64,000 bases of DNA from Trichodelitschia bisporula (GCA_010356995.1 ML996688.1:124001-188000), one strand, 5' to 3'. Shown: positions 10,631 through 22,099, counted from the stretch's first letter. Notes: generated by a model from the letters alone, not told the origin. Program-made: numbers and translations.

Positions 10631-12943
10631 TTATACTGCGCCGTTGAGAAGTTCCCACTCGTCGTTCAGCCACATTTCCCCCATCTTCGGGTTGTTGGGA
10701 TCCATAGGCTTCATAGCGGCGAAGAGGACCCTGGAATACGTGCTCTTGCCATCCGATGGGGCTGAGGGGCAGTAAACCTCGTAGTCCAAGTGGTTGCCGG
10801 TCTTAGTAGGCTTCCATCGGTCAGATTTGAGGAGCTCTCGGACGGCGGACGGGCGGTCGGGGTATTCCTCCCAGATGCGTGACGAGGAGCAGAACATGCG
10901 GAAGGGTTGCCCGCTCGATCTCGTCTGGGGTAAAAGCAGAAGGTCAGGCTTCCCACCTGGCAAGTAATGGCATTCTTGCCGGCACTCAAGGTCTTTGCAC
11001 CAGAGGAACCGGGACTCACTCACCCTTCCTTTAAGGCTCTTCACAATAGCGACAAGAGTGGAAAATCTTGGGTTCTGGCTCACGTTGTTGTGGTCGGCAC
11101 AGATGAGATAGACTTCGGCACGGACAGTCTCGTAGAAAGTCGAGTCGACCGTGACCTCGGAACCATGATGGGGTATCTGCTGACGCCAACATGGTGAGTA
11201 AAGACATATTAGGTACTTAGCCCACAGGTACGCGAGGCTACAGGCAACAGCCTGAGCGGAGGCCGGATCGAACACCCGCCACGCCACGGACAGGGAGCAC
11301 TTGCCTTCAGTACTTGGAGGCCGATGTATTTTGGCGCATCAGTAAAGCCAAAGATGGTCCGCCTAATGTCGCACTCACAGTCGTAGGCATCGGCGGTGAA
11401 CAACATCTGTGTGCCCTGGTCCGCACGGTGGAACAGGGTCACAGTCGACGACCGGTTCGTGGAGATGTTGCCCTTATCCGTGTCGTACTCGATATCCATC
11501 TCACGCTTCTCATAGCGGTTGATCAGGAGATATCGCACGAAGTTGCGGTACATCTCGTGCTGGGGGTTGACGTAGTACTGGGAAATATTGCCAGCCGAGT
11601 TGGCAGGCTGGCGCCTGTCTTTGCGAGGAAGAAGCCGAAGCCGCGTTTCAGTCCCCGTACCGGCATCGATCATAAGGTGATTGGGGAGTAGTTGCGCTTA
11701 CCGTTCCAAAGGGTCGCTGTGCGAACCAAGTTTGCAGTTGGAGAGCTTCAAATTTCCGCACCTCAAAGCCCAGTTTGCTGAGGTAGCCTGAGTCAACATC
11801 GCCATCCCACCGGTATTTAGGCGTCCTGGTCTCGAACGGCGGAGGGGGAAAAAGTGGCGCCAGGCCTAGGCTATTCGAGAGTGTGAGGTTACCACCTAGA
11901 TAAATCGCGGGTCTCGGGACCCAGACAAGGTCCCTACGGAATGTCAGATAAATCTCGGGTGAGTCCGCAAAGGCCACGATAGACCCTGACCGATGCTCGA
12001 GGTCCCATATTTGCAGGTCAATGGTGACGCCAGTAAGCAGAATGCGGGTCCGATAAGCGTCGGTGTATTTGCAGAAAAGATGGTGGTACTTAGCCCCGTA
12101 ATCATCGTCGATCTCAGGCGAGGTATCCCACTTAAAATCGGTACCAGATTTCTGAAACCCCAGACGGAACACGGCCTTGTAGCCGAACATCATGAGATCA
12201 CGGGCCAGTTCAGCCAGTCCTCTGAGAGTTTTACGGCAGTTTGATTCCAGTCCACGCCCGCAGACTTGAGAAGCTGGGCGTCTTCCAGTTTTGTGAGAAT
12301 GGGGGGCTTGTAGGCATACTTGGCGGAGCATGGGGAAATGTAAATAGACATTGATATGCCGGGTCAGCCTGCTTCCACTTCTGCAGTAGCTTGGTACTCC
12401 CAAGAAACTTTGCGACCGTAGGGGCATTTTTAATGTGATCGGTATCGATGTGGGTGGCCTGGTGTCAACGTATGGTTACTACAGCTTGAAGGGACGTTGC
12501 GCGCATAAAACGCATGCGTTTGCCCGGAAGGTATCGCACCTGGAATTTGTTCAGCGGAGGTACCATCAGAGGGTCGGTGGGGTTTTCCACTTGGGGCAGA
12601 GACGAAGTCATGATTGCTTCCAAACAAGCCTCCCAGATTCCGAGATCCTCGCGGACAGGGCCGGTATCGATGAGAACTCGCCTCCATTCGCCCAAAGGGC
12701 CCTGGGACAGGTCGATGACATTGGCATATCCGTGAACTTGCCGCCCGGTATTAGCAAGGTCGACCGACACTAAAAGCGCCGCAGAATGGATAGATGTACT
12801 TACGCGCGTCGATCACTGAAACTTGTGGAAACGGCTGGAGTGAGAAGTCAACCAAATCTCCATGGGAGCCTGAAGGTATGCATAGTTGGGAGTGGACCTG
12901 CCTCCAGATTGTTTGGGTCATACTCGATGCTCTCTCTAGGCGC
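10631..12943 (-). CDS. Metallo-beta-lactamase-fold hydrolase, multi-exon
   Basis: An MBL-fold protein of the type with an HxDxDH motif; substrate unknown. Best-supported exons: 12736-12540, 12458-12235, 12175-11702, 11577-11305, 11176-11024 and 10924-10631, after a first exon inside 12943-12804. The metal motif THIDTDHI appears when the 81-nt intron 12539-12459 is removed. Further on come LFTADAYD (metal-bridging Asp region) and PHHGSEV (histidine motif), the latter joined across 11304-11177, whose donor is GC and not GT. Introns at 12803-12737, 12234-12176, 11701-11578 and 11023-10925 keep the frame. Two places do not resolve: the first exon needs a very short intron or one extra base, and between about 12,400 and 12,310 the frame changes without a good splice pair. 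The gene may be intact with odd splicing, mis-assembled by a base, or decaying. The C-terminal 100 residues match no domain I know. Confidence 0.62.
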
Positions 12944-13338
12944 CATAATAAAGCTATGACAGTAGGAAGGTGACTTGGGGACCCGCGATCGTGGGAGATG
13001 TGCAGGTTAACTTTGCTTGCTGGGACTCCATGAACAGATGCATTGCGGAGGGCAGCTCAGCTCAATCTCCGGGCCGCGACACCCAAGGCGGCGGTGGACC
13101 ACCATCCCACCATTGTCTATGGACTTGGTGTTGGGGTCAGCGAAATAGCATCAGCCTAAGCGAGAGTCCAAAAAGAGATTGAGGCGTGCAGTGTGCGGGG
13201 AAGAGGCTTGCCGGAGTGGGTCTATCGACCCAAAAGAGATACAAAATATGCAGCCTTCGCCGCCACGAGGAACTCCAAATAAGCCTTCTGACACACTCGA
13301 CCCACACACGGGCCGGACCGTTTCTCCCGAGGCCAATA
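12944..13338. other. Intergenic, divergent promoters
   Basis: The short stretch between the divergent MBL-fold and propeller genes. An alternative frame beginning at an ATG near 13,249 (MQPSPPRGTPNKP...) could be the true N-terminus of the propeller gene, but I see no clean splice to join it. Confidence 0.35.
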
Positions 13339-14314
13339 ATGCGGGCACCTATCTATCGCCTCGAGAACGTCCGTCTCATGTTAGGAAACGCCCAGGGAAG
13401 GTCACGAACCAGGAGCAGACGTATCTTCAGCTTTGGCTTTCGCTTCCAGCCCCCTGGTGACTACCCCTTCACCGAAGAGAACACTGCCGCCACCCTGCTG
13501 GGTGGCAGCCTGACCGCGGCGTTGTGCGCGTTGAACACCATGGACTTGTGGTTCACGGCGCCGGGCGGGCTCGTCCGGACCGCACACTGGGATAGCGGGG
13601 GCGGGTGGGCCTCGCCCCTCACCATCGCGGGCCCGATCAGCTGGTCGGATACGTCGCTGTTGGCGCTTGCGATGTGTGTTGCCGGTCAGGGCTCCGGCAC
13701 CGCCGAGCTTTTCTGGATCCAGCAGGCAAACGGCGGCACGCAATTCGTGGTGCAGAACCTCCGCTGCGGGAACACAGCAGCGTCGCCGCCGGTCTACGCC
13801 AGCCAAGTCGTCACCGACAGCGGCAGTCCCGCGCCAAGTAGTACGCCGGTCGCCGCCTACTCGGCCACCATGGGCACGGTGGTGGCATGGATTACGACGA
13901 CGGGCGCGGTGCAGATGGCGGTGCGCCAGGCGGGCGGCGGGTGCGCAGGCGCCATGGAGCATGGCTTGGACGGTCGGCCCGGCGCAGACGGCTAGCCCGC
14001 GGTCGCTCCTCTGCGCGGGCTCATGGGACGCGGCGGCGCCGCTGCCAGCGCTTTACTGGATAGGCAATGACGGCGCCATCACCGTGGCCGAGTGGAACGC
14101 GGTGACAACGCCGGCAGGGCGCCTCCAGCTCGGCTATTGGGCGTCGTATAAGCACAACGTCAGCGCTGGCTGGCGGCCAGTAGCAAATTCGCCGGGCGAG
14201 ATTACCGCCTCCTGGGGCTCGCCAGGCGTGGTGAGGCTGTTCTGGATCGCAACCGATAGCACCGTCTGGACGATGCGGTATCCCAAGCCCGGTGCTGGGC
14301 CGTGGCCTTCTTGA
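13339..14314 (+). CDS. Beta-propeller lectin-like protein with one apparent frameshift
   Basis: The protein shows repeated blade-like units: a hydrophobic strand with an aromatic pair, then a turn and a second strand. Examples are MDLWFTAPGGLVRTAHWD, AELFWIQQANGGTQFVV, VVAWITTTGAVQMAV, ALYWIGNDGAITVAEW and VRLFWIATDSTVWTMRY. This resembles fucose-binding or PLL-type lectin propellers, so carbohydrate binding is likely but not shown. At about 13,940-13,960 the frame moves by one, inside a G-rich run; the second part starts APWSMAWTV and ends at 14,314. One lost G explains the shift; a 28-nt intron would also restore frame but is shorter than any well-supported intron here. The start is uncertain: 13,339 is the first ATG that keeps a sensible N-terminus. 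No signal peptide or membrane segment is visible. Sequencing error, recent pseudogene and unusual splicing all remain possible. Confidence 0.5.
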
Positions 14315-16203
14315 TGGGCAGAACTGCGTGCTTGAGTGGTTCTCTCAGCATGTGATGTAACGCGACTAGCAAAGAAGCGCCCCGGGCATTCTGTTGATAA
14401 TTCTTAGTAAATATAATGGCATTTGAGGAATGGCGATGGATTTGGTCCATAGCCTGAAGTAATGTAGGTGATGCATGAGAGAGGATGTAAGGTTTTGGAG
14501 CGAAGATGCGAGGCGTTCAAAGTTCATGCAGCGGCAAAACGTCCATCCAAGCGGCCAAGAGCAGAGAACTTATTGAATTTAATACCAGAGAGGTTGAACG
14601 TACTTCGTACAATGCTGAACAATGTTTGGAACGGAGATGAAATGAAGGAGATGGAGGGGAAAATGAAGTCAAGTTAAGGCATATTGTGTACTCATGCGTC
14701 GCTTCCCTCCAAGTCTCTTGGCATACGTGACATGATCATGTCTGTGCTACCATCTGCATGTTCCTTTCTTCTCCATCCTTCATGCTCTCACCAGATCTCT
14801 TCTACGTATTTATTGTACGTGAGGGTGTCCATCTAAGCTGATTATATAAGGAATCATCGGCTATTTCTCTAGTATTTTCCCAGGATCTGTGTCATTATCT
14901 TTTAACAAAGCTGGTAAACATGCCAACGGGGAGGAGCAAGCGTGCAGCCGCCTGGTGTACCGTACCGTAGCGGGAATGATCCGCGGCTCCCTTCGCTGCT
15001 CCAGTACACCGTCACAGAGACAAGAAAGCCCGCTACACTGTACCTGAGTTCTAGCAAAAGCGGTAGAAGTCGAGTGGATACGGGTAACCGACAAAGCCGC
15101 TCACATCAACGACCATCGTGGCTTCACATCGGCTTAACAATCTCGTCCCTTCACTTTCGCTCCCGGTTCAGTCTACAAGATACCCTTTTAGCTTTCTCCG
15201 AGCCAACGATGGGATGTCTGATCCGGAACTTCCTCGCGTCTCGCCGGGCGTGTTAGAAGCCGCTCCAGGACTAGAACTAGCGCTACATCGATCTCTCGAG
15301 CCGGGATACAGAGACACGAAGTACGGAGCAGCAGCAGCGCCGATGGCAGCGGGTAAGCCTACCAGTACGGCCCGGCGCATTCCTTACTGCCTGAGCGGGC
15401 TGGCTTCAAGCTTCCAGCGATGACATCACCACCACTCCCCCATCCTCCCCTCCGCGGAACGCTCAATCTCGCCCACCCCCCCGCGAAAGAACGCACTATA
15501 CCCCCCCCCCCCTTATGACCATCGAACCCAGCGCCGTGATCACTTTCTGGGACGTCATAACCCGCGCTCTCGGACCAGCCCAGTGCCGAGGCCGCCGGGG
15601 GACCGCGGTGAAAGGCCCAGGTGGATAAACGGGCGTGATATAGCAGACATATACGAGCTACCACACCCGGCGGCCAGGTTGAAGGAGACGCGGGCATTCA
15701 GCACGGATGGGGCACAAGTCCCAACGCTCTGGGAAATCAGCGATTTCGTACATTGAGATGTAAGACTATATTCACGGTATTGCGAGCTCTCACACGAACC
15801 GCCGAGCCGAGCCCCAGAGCCCATCTCCCGCCTTGTCGCGCATAAATGAGCAAGCGGGCTGCTTCCTCGGCCTTAGTCACAGGATCGAGTGCCTGGTTCC
15901 TGAGCTTAACCCTAAGCGTATGTCGCAAACTTACCCCATCCCGGCCCTCCACCGCCGGGAACCCTACCATCGCCATTCCGACCCGACCTAACCCTACCCT
16001 CTCCCCTCCCCTCCAGCCCATCACAGGGGCGCGTTAGCAAGCGAGAGTGCCAGTTCCAGCGGTAGCATAATATACCCGCCCAAACCACCTGCCCCATCGG
16101 CGAACCGCAGGCCAAACCCACGCAAAGGCATGAGCTTCATATGCACCCCACTCCCGTCCTCTCCCCGCCCAACACCAAAACCTCACCTAATACCACCCTC
16201 AAA
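14315..16203. other. Intergenic, with a possible short first exon near 15.2 kb
   Basis: No firm gene. An ATG near 15,211 opens a frame MSDPELPRVSPGVLEAAPGL... that runs to a plausible splice donor (GTAAGCC) near 15,353; its composition recalls the acidic N-terminal tails of fungal lectin-like membrane proteins. I cannot find the next exon. A 12-base C run lies at 15,501-15,512. Confidence 0.3.
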
Positions 16204-17536
16204 ATGCGCCCTCCAACCTTCCTCCCCCTCCTCCTCTCCACACTCACCCTAACCCTCTCCACACCCCTCCCAATCCCCCTCGCAGGTCCGTCACACATCC
16301 GCGCATCTTGGACACTACTAACGCAGCCAGATCCACTTGTCATCCCAGGCCGCGGCCTTCGCACTGGTCTCGCCACTCTGGGCGCGCTCGGCGCAGGCGC
16401 GGTAGGTGCGCTTGCAACGCTGGGAGCATGGATGGGCGCGCAGGACGCGGATGACGAGGCTGCGCCGGCGCAGCCAAGGCCGCAGGTACAAAATGGGTGG
16501 GGAAGTCAGTCGCAGACACAAGGACAGGGGAACGGGGGTTATGCAGTGGTGCCACAGGCGCAGTCGAACGGATGGGGATATCAGCCACAGCCACGCCAGG
16601 GACAGGGACAAGATAGCGGGTATGCGGTATCGCAAAACCAGGGACAGGGGAATTGGGGATACGCACCGTCACAGCCACAGCCGCAACCGCAAGAGCAGGG
16701 GGGATACGCGCCCGTCCCGCCCGCGCAACAGGCGCCGAATTCCTTGAGCCCGAACGGAGGAGCGTACAGCAGCGCGCCCGCAAGCTGGCCCAACCCGGCG
16801 TCCGACTCAGCCAGCAGCGGGACCGGCGGCGGAGTCGGCCAGACCCGGGGGGCGCCCTCAAACAGCGGCAACACCTCCCAGCGGCCCGGTGCATCCTCAC
16901 GCGACAGCACAGCACAAATCGCACCCATCCGGCCCGCAATGCAAGTCAGCACGATATCAGCCCCGACGCTCTGCCGGCGGTACCCGGACAACCTGTCCGC
17001 GTCGTCCGATCAGGTGACACTGTATGCGAAAGCGACGCAGCTGCTTGCTGCGTGTTGGGGGAAGAGCGGAATGTCGCCTGCCGATGGGGACAAGGTGCGG
17101 GGGAGTGAAATTTGGATTAAGATTTGGAGGGATGGGAAGATTGGAGAGGGAGGGGAGTGCTGGATGGATGCCGCCGGAATTGAGGGCGGGGATGACGAGG
17201 TCAAGGGGGCGCTTGGGTACTGCGACGCGCCACCGCATTGGGTTGGCCGCCTTCAGGCTGGGTATACGCGCGAGGACTGTTATGAGTGCCGCAGCTTGGA
17301 TTGTAAGAGTCAGAATTTGGGGAATGGACCGTATGTGGATGTGCGGTGTTGGGGTGGCGGGCCGACGGTGAAGGGGAATGCGACTTGGTTTAAGAGTCAG
17401 GATCATGAGTGTTACTTTCCAGGAGCCGTGTTTGATCCCGAGCAGTGGAAGGGTGAGCTATTCCCGGCTTCGGAGTGATAAATAACTGACGGTTTTAGGG
17501 ACGAATCTCGGACAGTGTCCGACTTCAAGCGTCTGA
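16204..17536 (+). CDS. Secreted Q/G/Y-rich protein with 10-Cys C-terminal domain
   Basis: I do not recognise a named family. Exons 16204-17452 and 17499-17536, with a 46-nt intron (GTGAGC, CTGAC branch site, TTTTAG), give 428 residues. The intron matters: without it the protein would end after a few non-matching residues, while splicing adds GTNLGQCPTSSV and a tenth cysteine. Residues 1-27 are a signal peptide (MRPPTFLPLLLSTLTLTLS...). Residues about 60-85 are Gly/Ala/Leu rich. About 90-250 are low complexity, with imperfect repeats of Q, G, Y, P and S (units such as GNGGYAV, NGWGYQPQ, GNWGYAPSQ), a prion-like composition. About 265-428 form a compact domain with 10 cysteines, including CYECRSLDC, which probably form disulfides. 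I chose the ATG at 16204 over an earlier in-frame one because only the former begins with a signal peptide. Extracellular wall or effector-like role is inference. Confidence 0.8.
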
Positions 17537-19540
17537 TTTGTGCGAAGTTGGAGCGAGGCGGCTGTACTTTGTCGAATGGAGATACCCCTGTGAGAGCGAG
17601 CGAGCAATGATGAAGCGGATTTCAGCTATTAAGATTGTAAATAGTTGTACACATTGTAATGTGGATATCATTCTCAAGGCAAGTCGTACATCCGTACTCA
17701 TAGCGTGTACTTTCGGCTCAGCGACGAGGCCTGAGGAGAGGCAAAGGTCGATGGCAAGGCGTCAAGAGTGGTCGAAGCCAGTCCGAGAGGTGTTCACCAC
17801 CCCGCGATGAACAAGCGTCGCGAGAGGAGCGAATCCCCACAAAAGCCACTCCTAGCTGCCGCCCCTCGGAGCGAGGAAGGCCAAAACATCTTATCCAGTG
17901 TAACCGGCTTTCCAACAGCGGTGATTTGTTTGCTTGTCGATAAAGAATGCTCTGGTGAAGCTTGCTGGCTAAGCGAACTCGCTTGCCAAACCCTTCGAGA
18001 GTGGTCCCCGGAAGCATCAGTGAAGCCCTGACGTCAGTCTGAAAAGGGACATGGCTAAATGCTTACCGCAATAACCCTTCGTCGTCCTCGTATCATCCGT
18101 TTGCGATCGCGCTGTCGAAAAGGGGAGACGATCCCGTCGACATACCAGAGTGAAAGTGTTGTAAAGGACACAGAACAGAAGAGAGAGGAGGGCCGCTCAT
18201 GTCCAGATATAATACCTGTGTCCTGTCCTCGGGGTTCCTTTCATTACCTCCCCCAGCTCCTTCCCCCGTTAAGGATACTCCTTCCCCAATTTTACGGCTG
18301 CCCCTTCCAGGAATGCTGCTGTCCCGTCCAAGATCGGGGCCGCCCCTTCCAAGATACGGCTGCTCCTCCCAAGATTACGGCTGCTCCTCCCAAGAGTATG
18401 AATGTTCCTTTCAATGGTATGAATGCGCCTTCCCTGTGACCACATCGGAAGGGGTATCTTCCAACCTTCCTCGCCATGCCAGACATGAAATCTCAGCGAA
18501 TGCCCGCTTCGTCTCGGGCAAGGAAGGCTTTCCGAACAGTTACGAGGCCCGCGGAGCAACGCAGGCAAATATCGAAGACGTCAAGAGAGGCTCACCACAG
18601 TCCGAGCAGCATTAGCGGACTCGACACGAGCAAAAGCCAGTAAAAATTCACACAACCGGTGCTCAGCCGCGGCCATCGACGCGCGAACCGTCGCAATCAG
18701 CCAGGACCACACATTCTCCCGGGTCTTACAGCCCACTCTTCGTCTCGCTAAACCGGCAGCCACTAGTACACCAGGCACCGTCACAATACCGGACCCGATA
18801 CGGTAGTGGGGAAGGCGTGGTGCCGTTTGGACCGCGGTGTTGTCGGCATATGGCTTCAAATGGGGTTCCCAATACTGAGATCTCAATCCAGCAGCGGCCA
18901 TCGTTATAGCTTTATCACCTCATCGAAGCCATCGGACCAGAGCCGTACAGTACCAGCGCGCGCAAACGATGGTGTTGACGTGCTCCTCACGCGAACACGT
19001 GAGTCGTACGTCCACGTCATTCTTCACCGCTGACTAATTACCCCACCCCTGCTCCTTCGCACAGGATGAAATCCACCAAATTCCCCCGCTTCTGCCTGAC
19101 ATGCAGCTTCGTACAGCCCGTAAAGCCGCGGCTTGGCGTTTTGTACACTCACCCCGCGCTTCTGCTTACAACGCTGGAGATCATGGTGTATGTACGAGTA
19201 GGCAGCCCGCGTGGGTTTGAACCTGCGTCAGCCGCTAGTGTACTGTTGTAATCCATGCATTTTGTCGCCCTGCGTCGGTATTGCCCGCATCAAAGTCGCA
19301 TACCGCAGTCACAAGCAGGACAAAGATTTCACGAAAAGCTATGAAATAGACAGCCGAGCCGAAAACCTCGCTGGAAAAGACACGCCACTCCACTCGACCG
19401 TTCCCGTACAGAAATCACAGCCTAAGGAAAAGCAAACGCAGAATGCAAGCAAGCGCCATAACGCCATTCCATATTCTTCCGCCGTACCCATCCGCAGTCC
19501 ATCAGTGTGAAATCGAGCGCCGAGTGGTCAACTGTGCCAC
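17537..19540. other. Intergenic
   Basis: No supportable gene. It contains the 21-bp tandem repeat listed separately. Near 19,210 there is a short sequence resembling a tRNA B-box on the minus strand without a matching A-box or cloverleaf. Confidence 0.45.
18283..18436. repeat. Degenerate 21-bp tandem repeat
   Basis: About seven imperfect copies of a 21-bp unit typified by CCCAAGATTACGGCTGCTCCT. Because 21 is a multiple of three, several frames on both strands are open and give 7-residue repeats. I see no start, splice or domain context that makes any of them a clear gene. Confidence 0.75.
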
Positions 19541-20985
19541 CTAGGCAGCAGTAGCATCGCTCGTCGTCCCGACACCATTCATGCTGAAAGGCGCCGGCTC
19601 AGGCGCCTGCGAGCCATTAACCGACAGACCCACGCCAAGCCGACCCGTCTCGTCCTCCTCGCCCATGCCATCGACATCAGGCCAGAACTGCTCCTCGAGC
19701 CAGCAGACCTGGCGGAAGATCTGCTCACAGCGCAGCATTTCCTCCTTGCCGTTGGTCGAGGTGGACGTGTTGGCGAGCTCGTCGACGAGGGTGCGGCATG
19801 CGTCTACGAACTTGCTAAAGGCGGGAGAGGTCCAGTTGGGGATCAGCGCTTGGTGCAGAGCAGCGATGTGGTTCTCGGTGGTTGGGCCTTGGAGCGTCGA
19901 GGTGAAGGACGAGGCGTACATCCAGGCGCTGCGGTAGCACTGGGTTTGTTAGATGGTAGACACGAAACAATGCAAGACACTTACGTGTTCTGTAGCCCAC
20001 AGCACGAGCATGCCCTCCAGCAGCGTAGCGCTCGGATGGGTGACCGTGTTGAAAAGATCGAGATACGCGCGCGTATGGAAGTTAGGCGGGTCATCACCAA
20101 TCTGGATGCCATACTTCGTCGCCGTGATCTCAAAGAAGCTCATCTCACGGCGGACATTATTCAGCGCTGAGATAAGCAAATCCATTGTGCGATACAGCGG
20201 ATGAAACTGCGAGTTTACGCCGGATGGCAGACGGATCTTCGCAATCAAACCGCCGATGAGCTGGAAGAAGCCACGCGTGTAGTGCGCATCCTGCACCATC
20301 CACTGCGACAGCGGCGCCGCGGCCAGCGTCCCACACCCCGCGTGCGACAGGAACGGCTGCTGCGTCGCCGCGTTGAATGCCGCGTGGTTCATGTTCAGAA
20401 GATGGGCTGTCAGGCTCGGGTTCGCGAACTGCGGTTGCGGGGGGCCGGCGGCGGGGTTGGCGATGGTGTTAGGGCCCGCGTTGCCGATGCTCTCGCGCGG
20501 TCGCTTACCCTGATTCGGGCCACGGCGGTGAATCTGAAGATTCGGATTGGGCTGTTTGTGTCAGCTAATGCGACGGTATTGATATAAGGAACGCACGTGA
20601 ACGCCTTGAAGCATGGCGGGGCGAGAGGAGTCAGGAGCCTGAGTGGAGTTTTGGGTTCCGTTGGTGGCGGCGCCGTTTTGCTGCTGCTGCTGCTGCTGTT
20701 GCTGCGTGTAGGCGAGCGCATCGGGCGATTCGAGGTATTGGCGGCATTCTTGCAGATGCTCGATTTGACGCGTAGTGTTCTTCGCGCGCTGATAACCGCA
20801 GTGCAAACAGCGGACGCGTAGGCACTGGATGGATTAGGGCGGAAGGAGCGAGTGTGTTCTCCACCTCACCTTGGTCGGGCTGTCTGTGTCCTGGAACTCC
20901 TCGAACGCGCGGCGGATGTCTGGGTTGGCGTGTCCTGCGCTTGTCAGTCCGCTCGAGAGGGATGAGATTGTTACGCACTGCCCAT
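19541..20985 (-). CDS. TENA/THI-4/PQQC-like fungal protein, 5 exons
   Basis: A heme-oxygenase-fold domain related to TENA/THI-4 (thiaminase II) follows an N-terminal Cys-rich module. Exons 20985-20979, 20934-20870, 20824-20597, 20551-19985 and 19939-19541 give 421 residues. All four introns are GT-AG and 44-45 nt, the first after only 7 coding bases. The N-terminus has a CxxC-type pair (RCLHCGY, then HLQEC), perhaps a zinc site; then a polyglutamine tract coded by CAG/CAA around 20,680-20,705 and an Asn/Pro-rich linker. The TENA-like domain begins FLSHAGCGTL and includes SQWMVQDAHYTRGF, DLLISALNNVRREM and VLWATEH. Similar proteins are widespread in Pezizomycotina; their activity is not established, and I do not claim thiaminase activity. 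Splice phases all agree, so the model is firm. Confidence 0.85.
20680..20705. repeat. CTG/CAG trinucleotide run (polyglutamine)
   Basis: Run of CTG/TTG triplets on the plus strand, read as glutamine codons in exon 3 of the minus-strand TENA-like gene. Likely length-variable between strains. Confidence 0.8.
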
Positions 20986-21262
20986 GATGACGACTTGTTG
21001 GTGGTGTAAAGATTCGTGTTTGGAAAACGGAAAGGTATGTTATTCGGGCGGGAGAGGTTTGAGACGTTAGTTGTTAGATAAACGAGGCACGTGGCTTGGC
21101 AATGATCACGAGGATATCAACGACAACGCATTGATGATTGAAAGAACCATTACAAACGCCGGCTTGCTATTTGAATAGGGCATTTAAATGATGCACGATT
21201 TTAAAAGGCCATGGAGCAGAGTAATGACGCCGTTGGCTGCATTACGACCGTACTACGTGACC

Positions 21263-22099
21263 TTAACCCGATATCAAGTCCACCCTCGCAGCGCGATGCC
21301 ACACCGTCCGACCTGTGGAGATCTCCTGGATAGACCGGATGCGATGTTGCGGCACAAACGCCTCCTCCTCGACCTGAGTCCCAAGCCACTGCAGCACCGG
21401 CCGGTCCATCAGCCCGTCGTGTCGGTCCTCGTACACGACCAGGTAGTTGGCGCCGTTGAACTCGGGGTCCCATTTAAGGCGCGTGACGATTTCATGGCCA
21501 GGGGCGAGCTTTCCATGGTTCGCTGCGGGCGGTTCAGGGAGGTCATAGTCCTCCAGCTCGCTCCAGTCCCCGCTGCTTCGCCTTGACTCCGTGGTTTCGT
21601 CCCGCTTCAACATCACGGTATCCGGCTCCAGGATGCCTAGTTCTAGCTCACCGACGAAGAATACGCCTGGTTGGGCCGGCGTAGGCTCGTAGTCTCTGAT
21701 AAATTTGTCGCGATAAATCTGTTGTACAAGCATGTTGACACTCATCCTCATGCGGTCCACGAATCTGGCCACGTCGGTATCGACGGGCTCAACACCGATG
21801 AGAAAGGTGCCACGGTCTTGTTTGCAGGCGGCAGAGATGGCAGCATCAGAGGCGGAGGGCGTGAAGAGACGCGGAAATAGCATGGCCGAGGAGACGATCG
21901 GCGGCTCCCCATCCTCGCCGGAACGTAGTGTCTTGCAAAAGTTCTGCAGCATTGTGTAGTAGTGCTCCACGAAGTGGTGTGGGTCACCTGTCTCCTGGGA
22001 AGGATACTGCTTGCATGAGATATCCACGCGAACGAAGAAGCTGTATTTATGGATGAAGTTGCGTGCCGTTCTGGCGATGTCGGGCTGCTTGGACGCCAT
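21263..22099 (-). CDS. MJ1316 (DUF504) domain protein
   Basis: Single exon, 278 residues. The C-terminal 80 or so residues match the MJ1316 RNA cyclic-group end-recognition domain: VTRLKWDPEFNG, LVVYEDRHDGL, AFVPQHRIRSI and a final TVWHRAARVDLI. In archaea and fungi this domain is linked to recognition of RNA ends or fused to RNA-processing enzymes. The N-terminal 190 residues (starting ARNFIHKYSFFVRVDI) are not recognised; they contain helical segments and an acidic/serine-rich linker (SRRSSGDWSELEDYD). No transmembrane segment or signal is seen. The start at 22099 is the first ATG in frame. About 280 nt separate it from the TENA-like gene on the same strand. An RNA-binding or RNA-repair role is inferred from the domain alone. 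Confidence 0.75.
   Translation of the reverse strand: MASKQPDIARTARNFIHKYSFFVRVDISCKQYPSQETGDPHHFVEHYYTMLQNFCKTLRSGEDGEPPIVSSAMLFPRLFTPSASDAAISAACKQDRGTFLIGVEPVDTDVARFVDRMRMSVNMLVQQIYRDKFIRDYEPTPAQPGVFFVGELELGILEPDTVMLKRDETTESRRSSGDWSELEDYDLPEPPAANHGKLAPGHEIVTRLKWDPEFNGANYLVVYEDRHDGLMDRPVLQWLGTQVEEEAFVPQHRIRSIQEISTGRTVWHRAARVDLISG

Noticed and set aside
12459-12482. A 21-24 nt micro-intron in the MBL-fold gene
   Set aside because: An 81-nt intron with a better donor, 12539-12459, gives the same THIDTDHI motif without needing an impossibly short intron.
19205-19260. tRNA-like B-box on the minus strand (GGTTCAAACCC)
   Set aside because: No A-box, no T-stem pairing and no acceptor pairing; not a tRNA gene.
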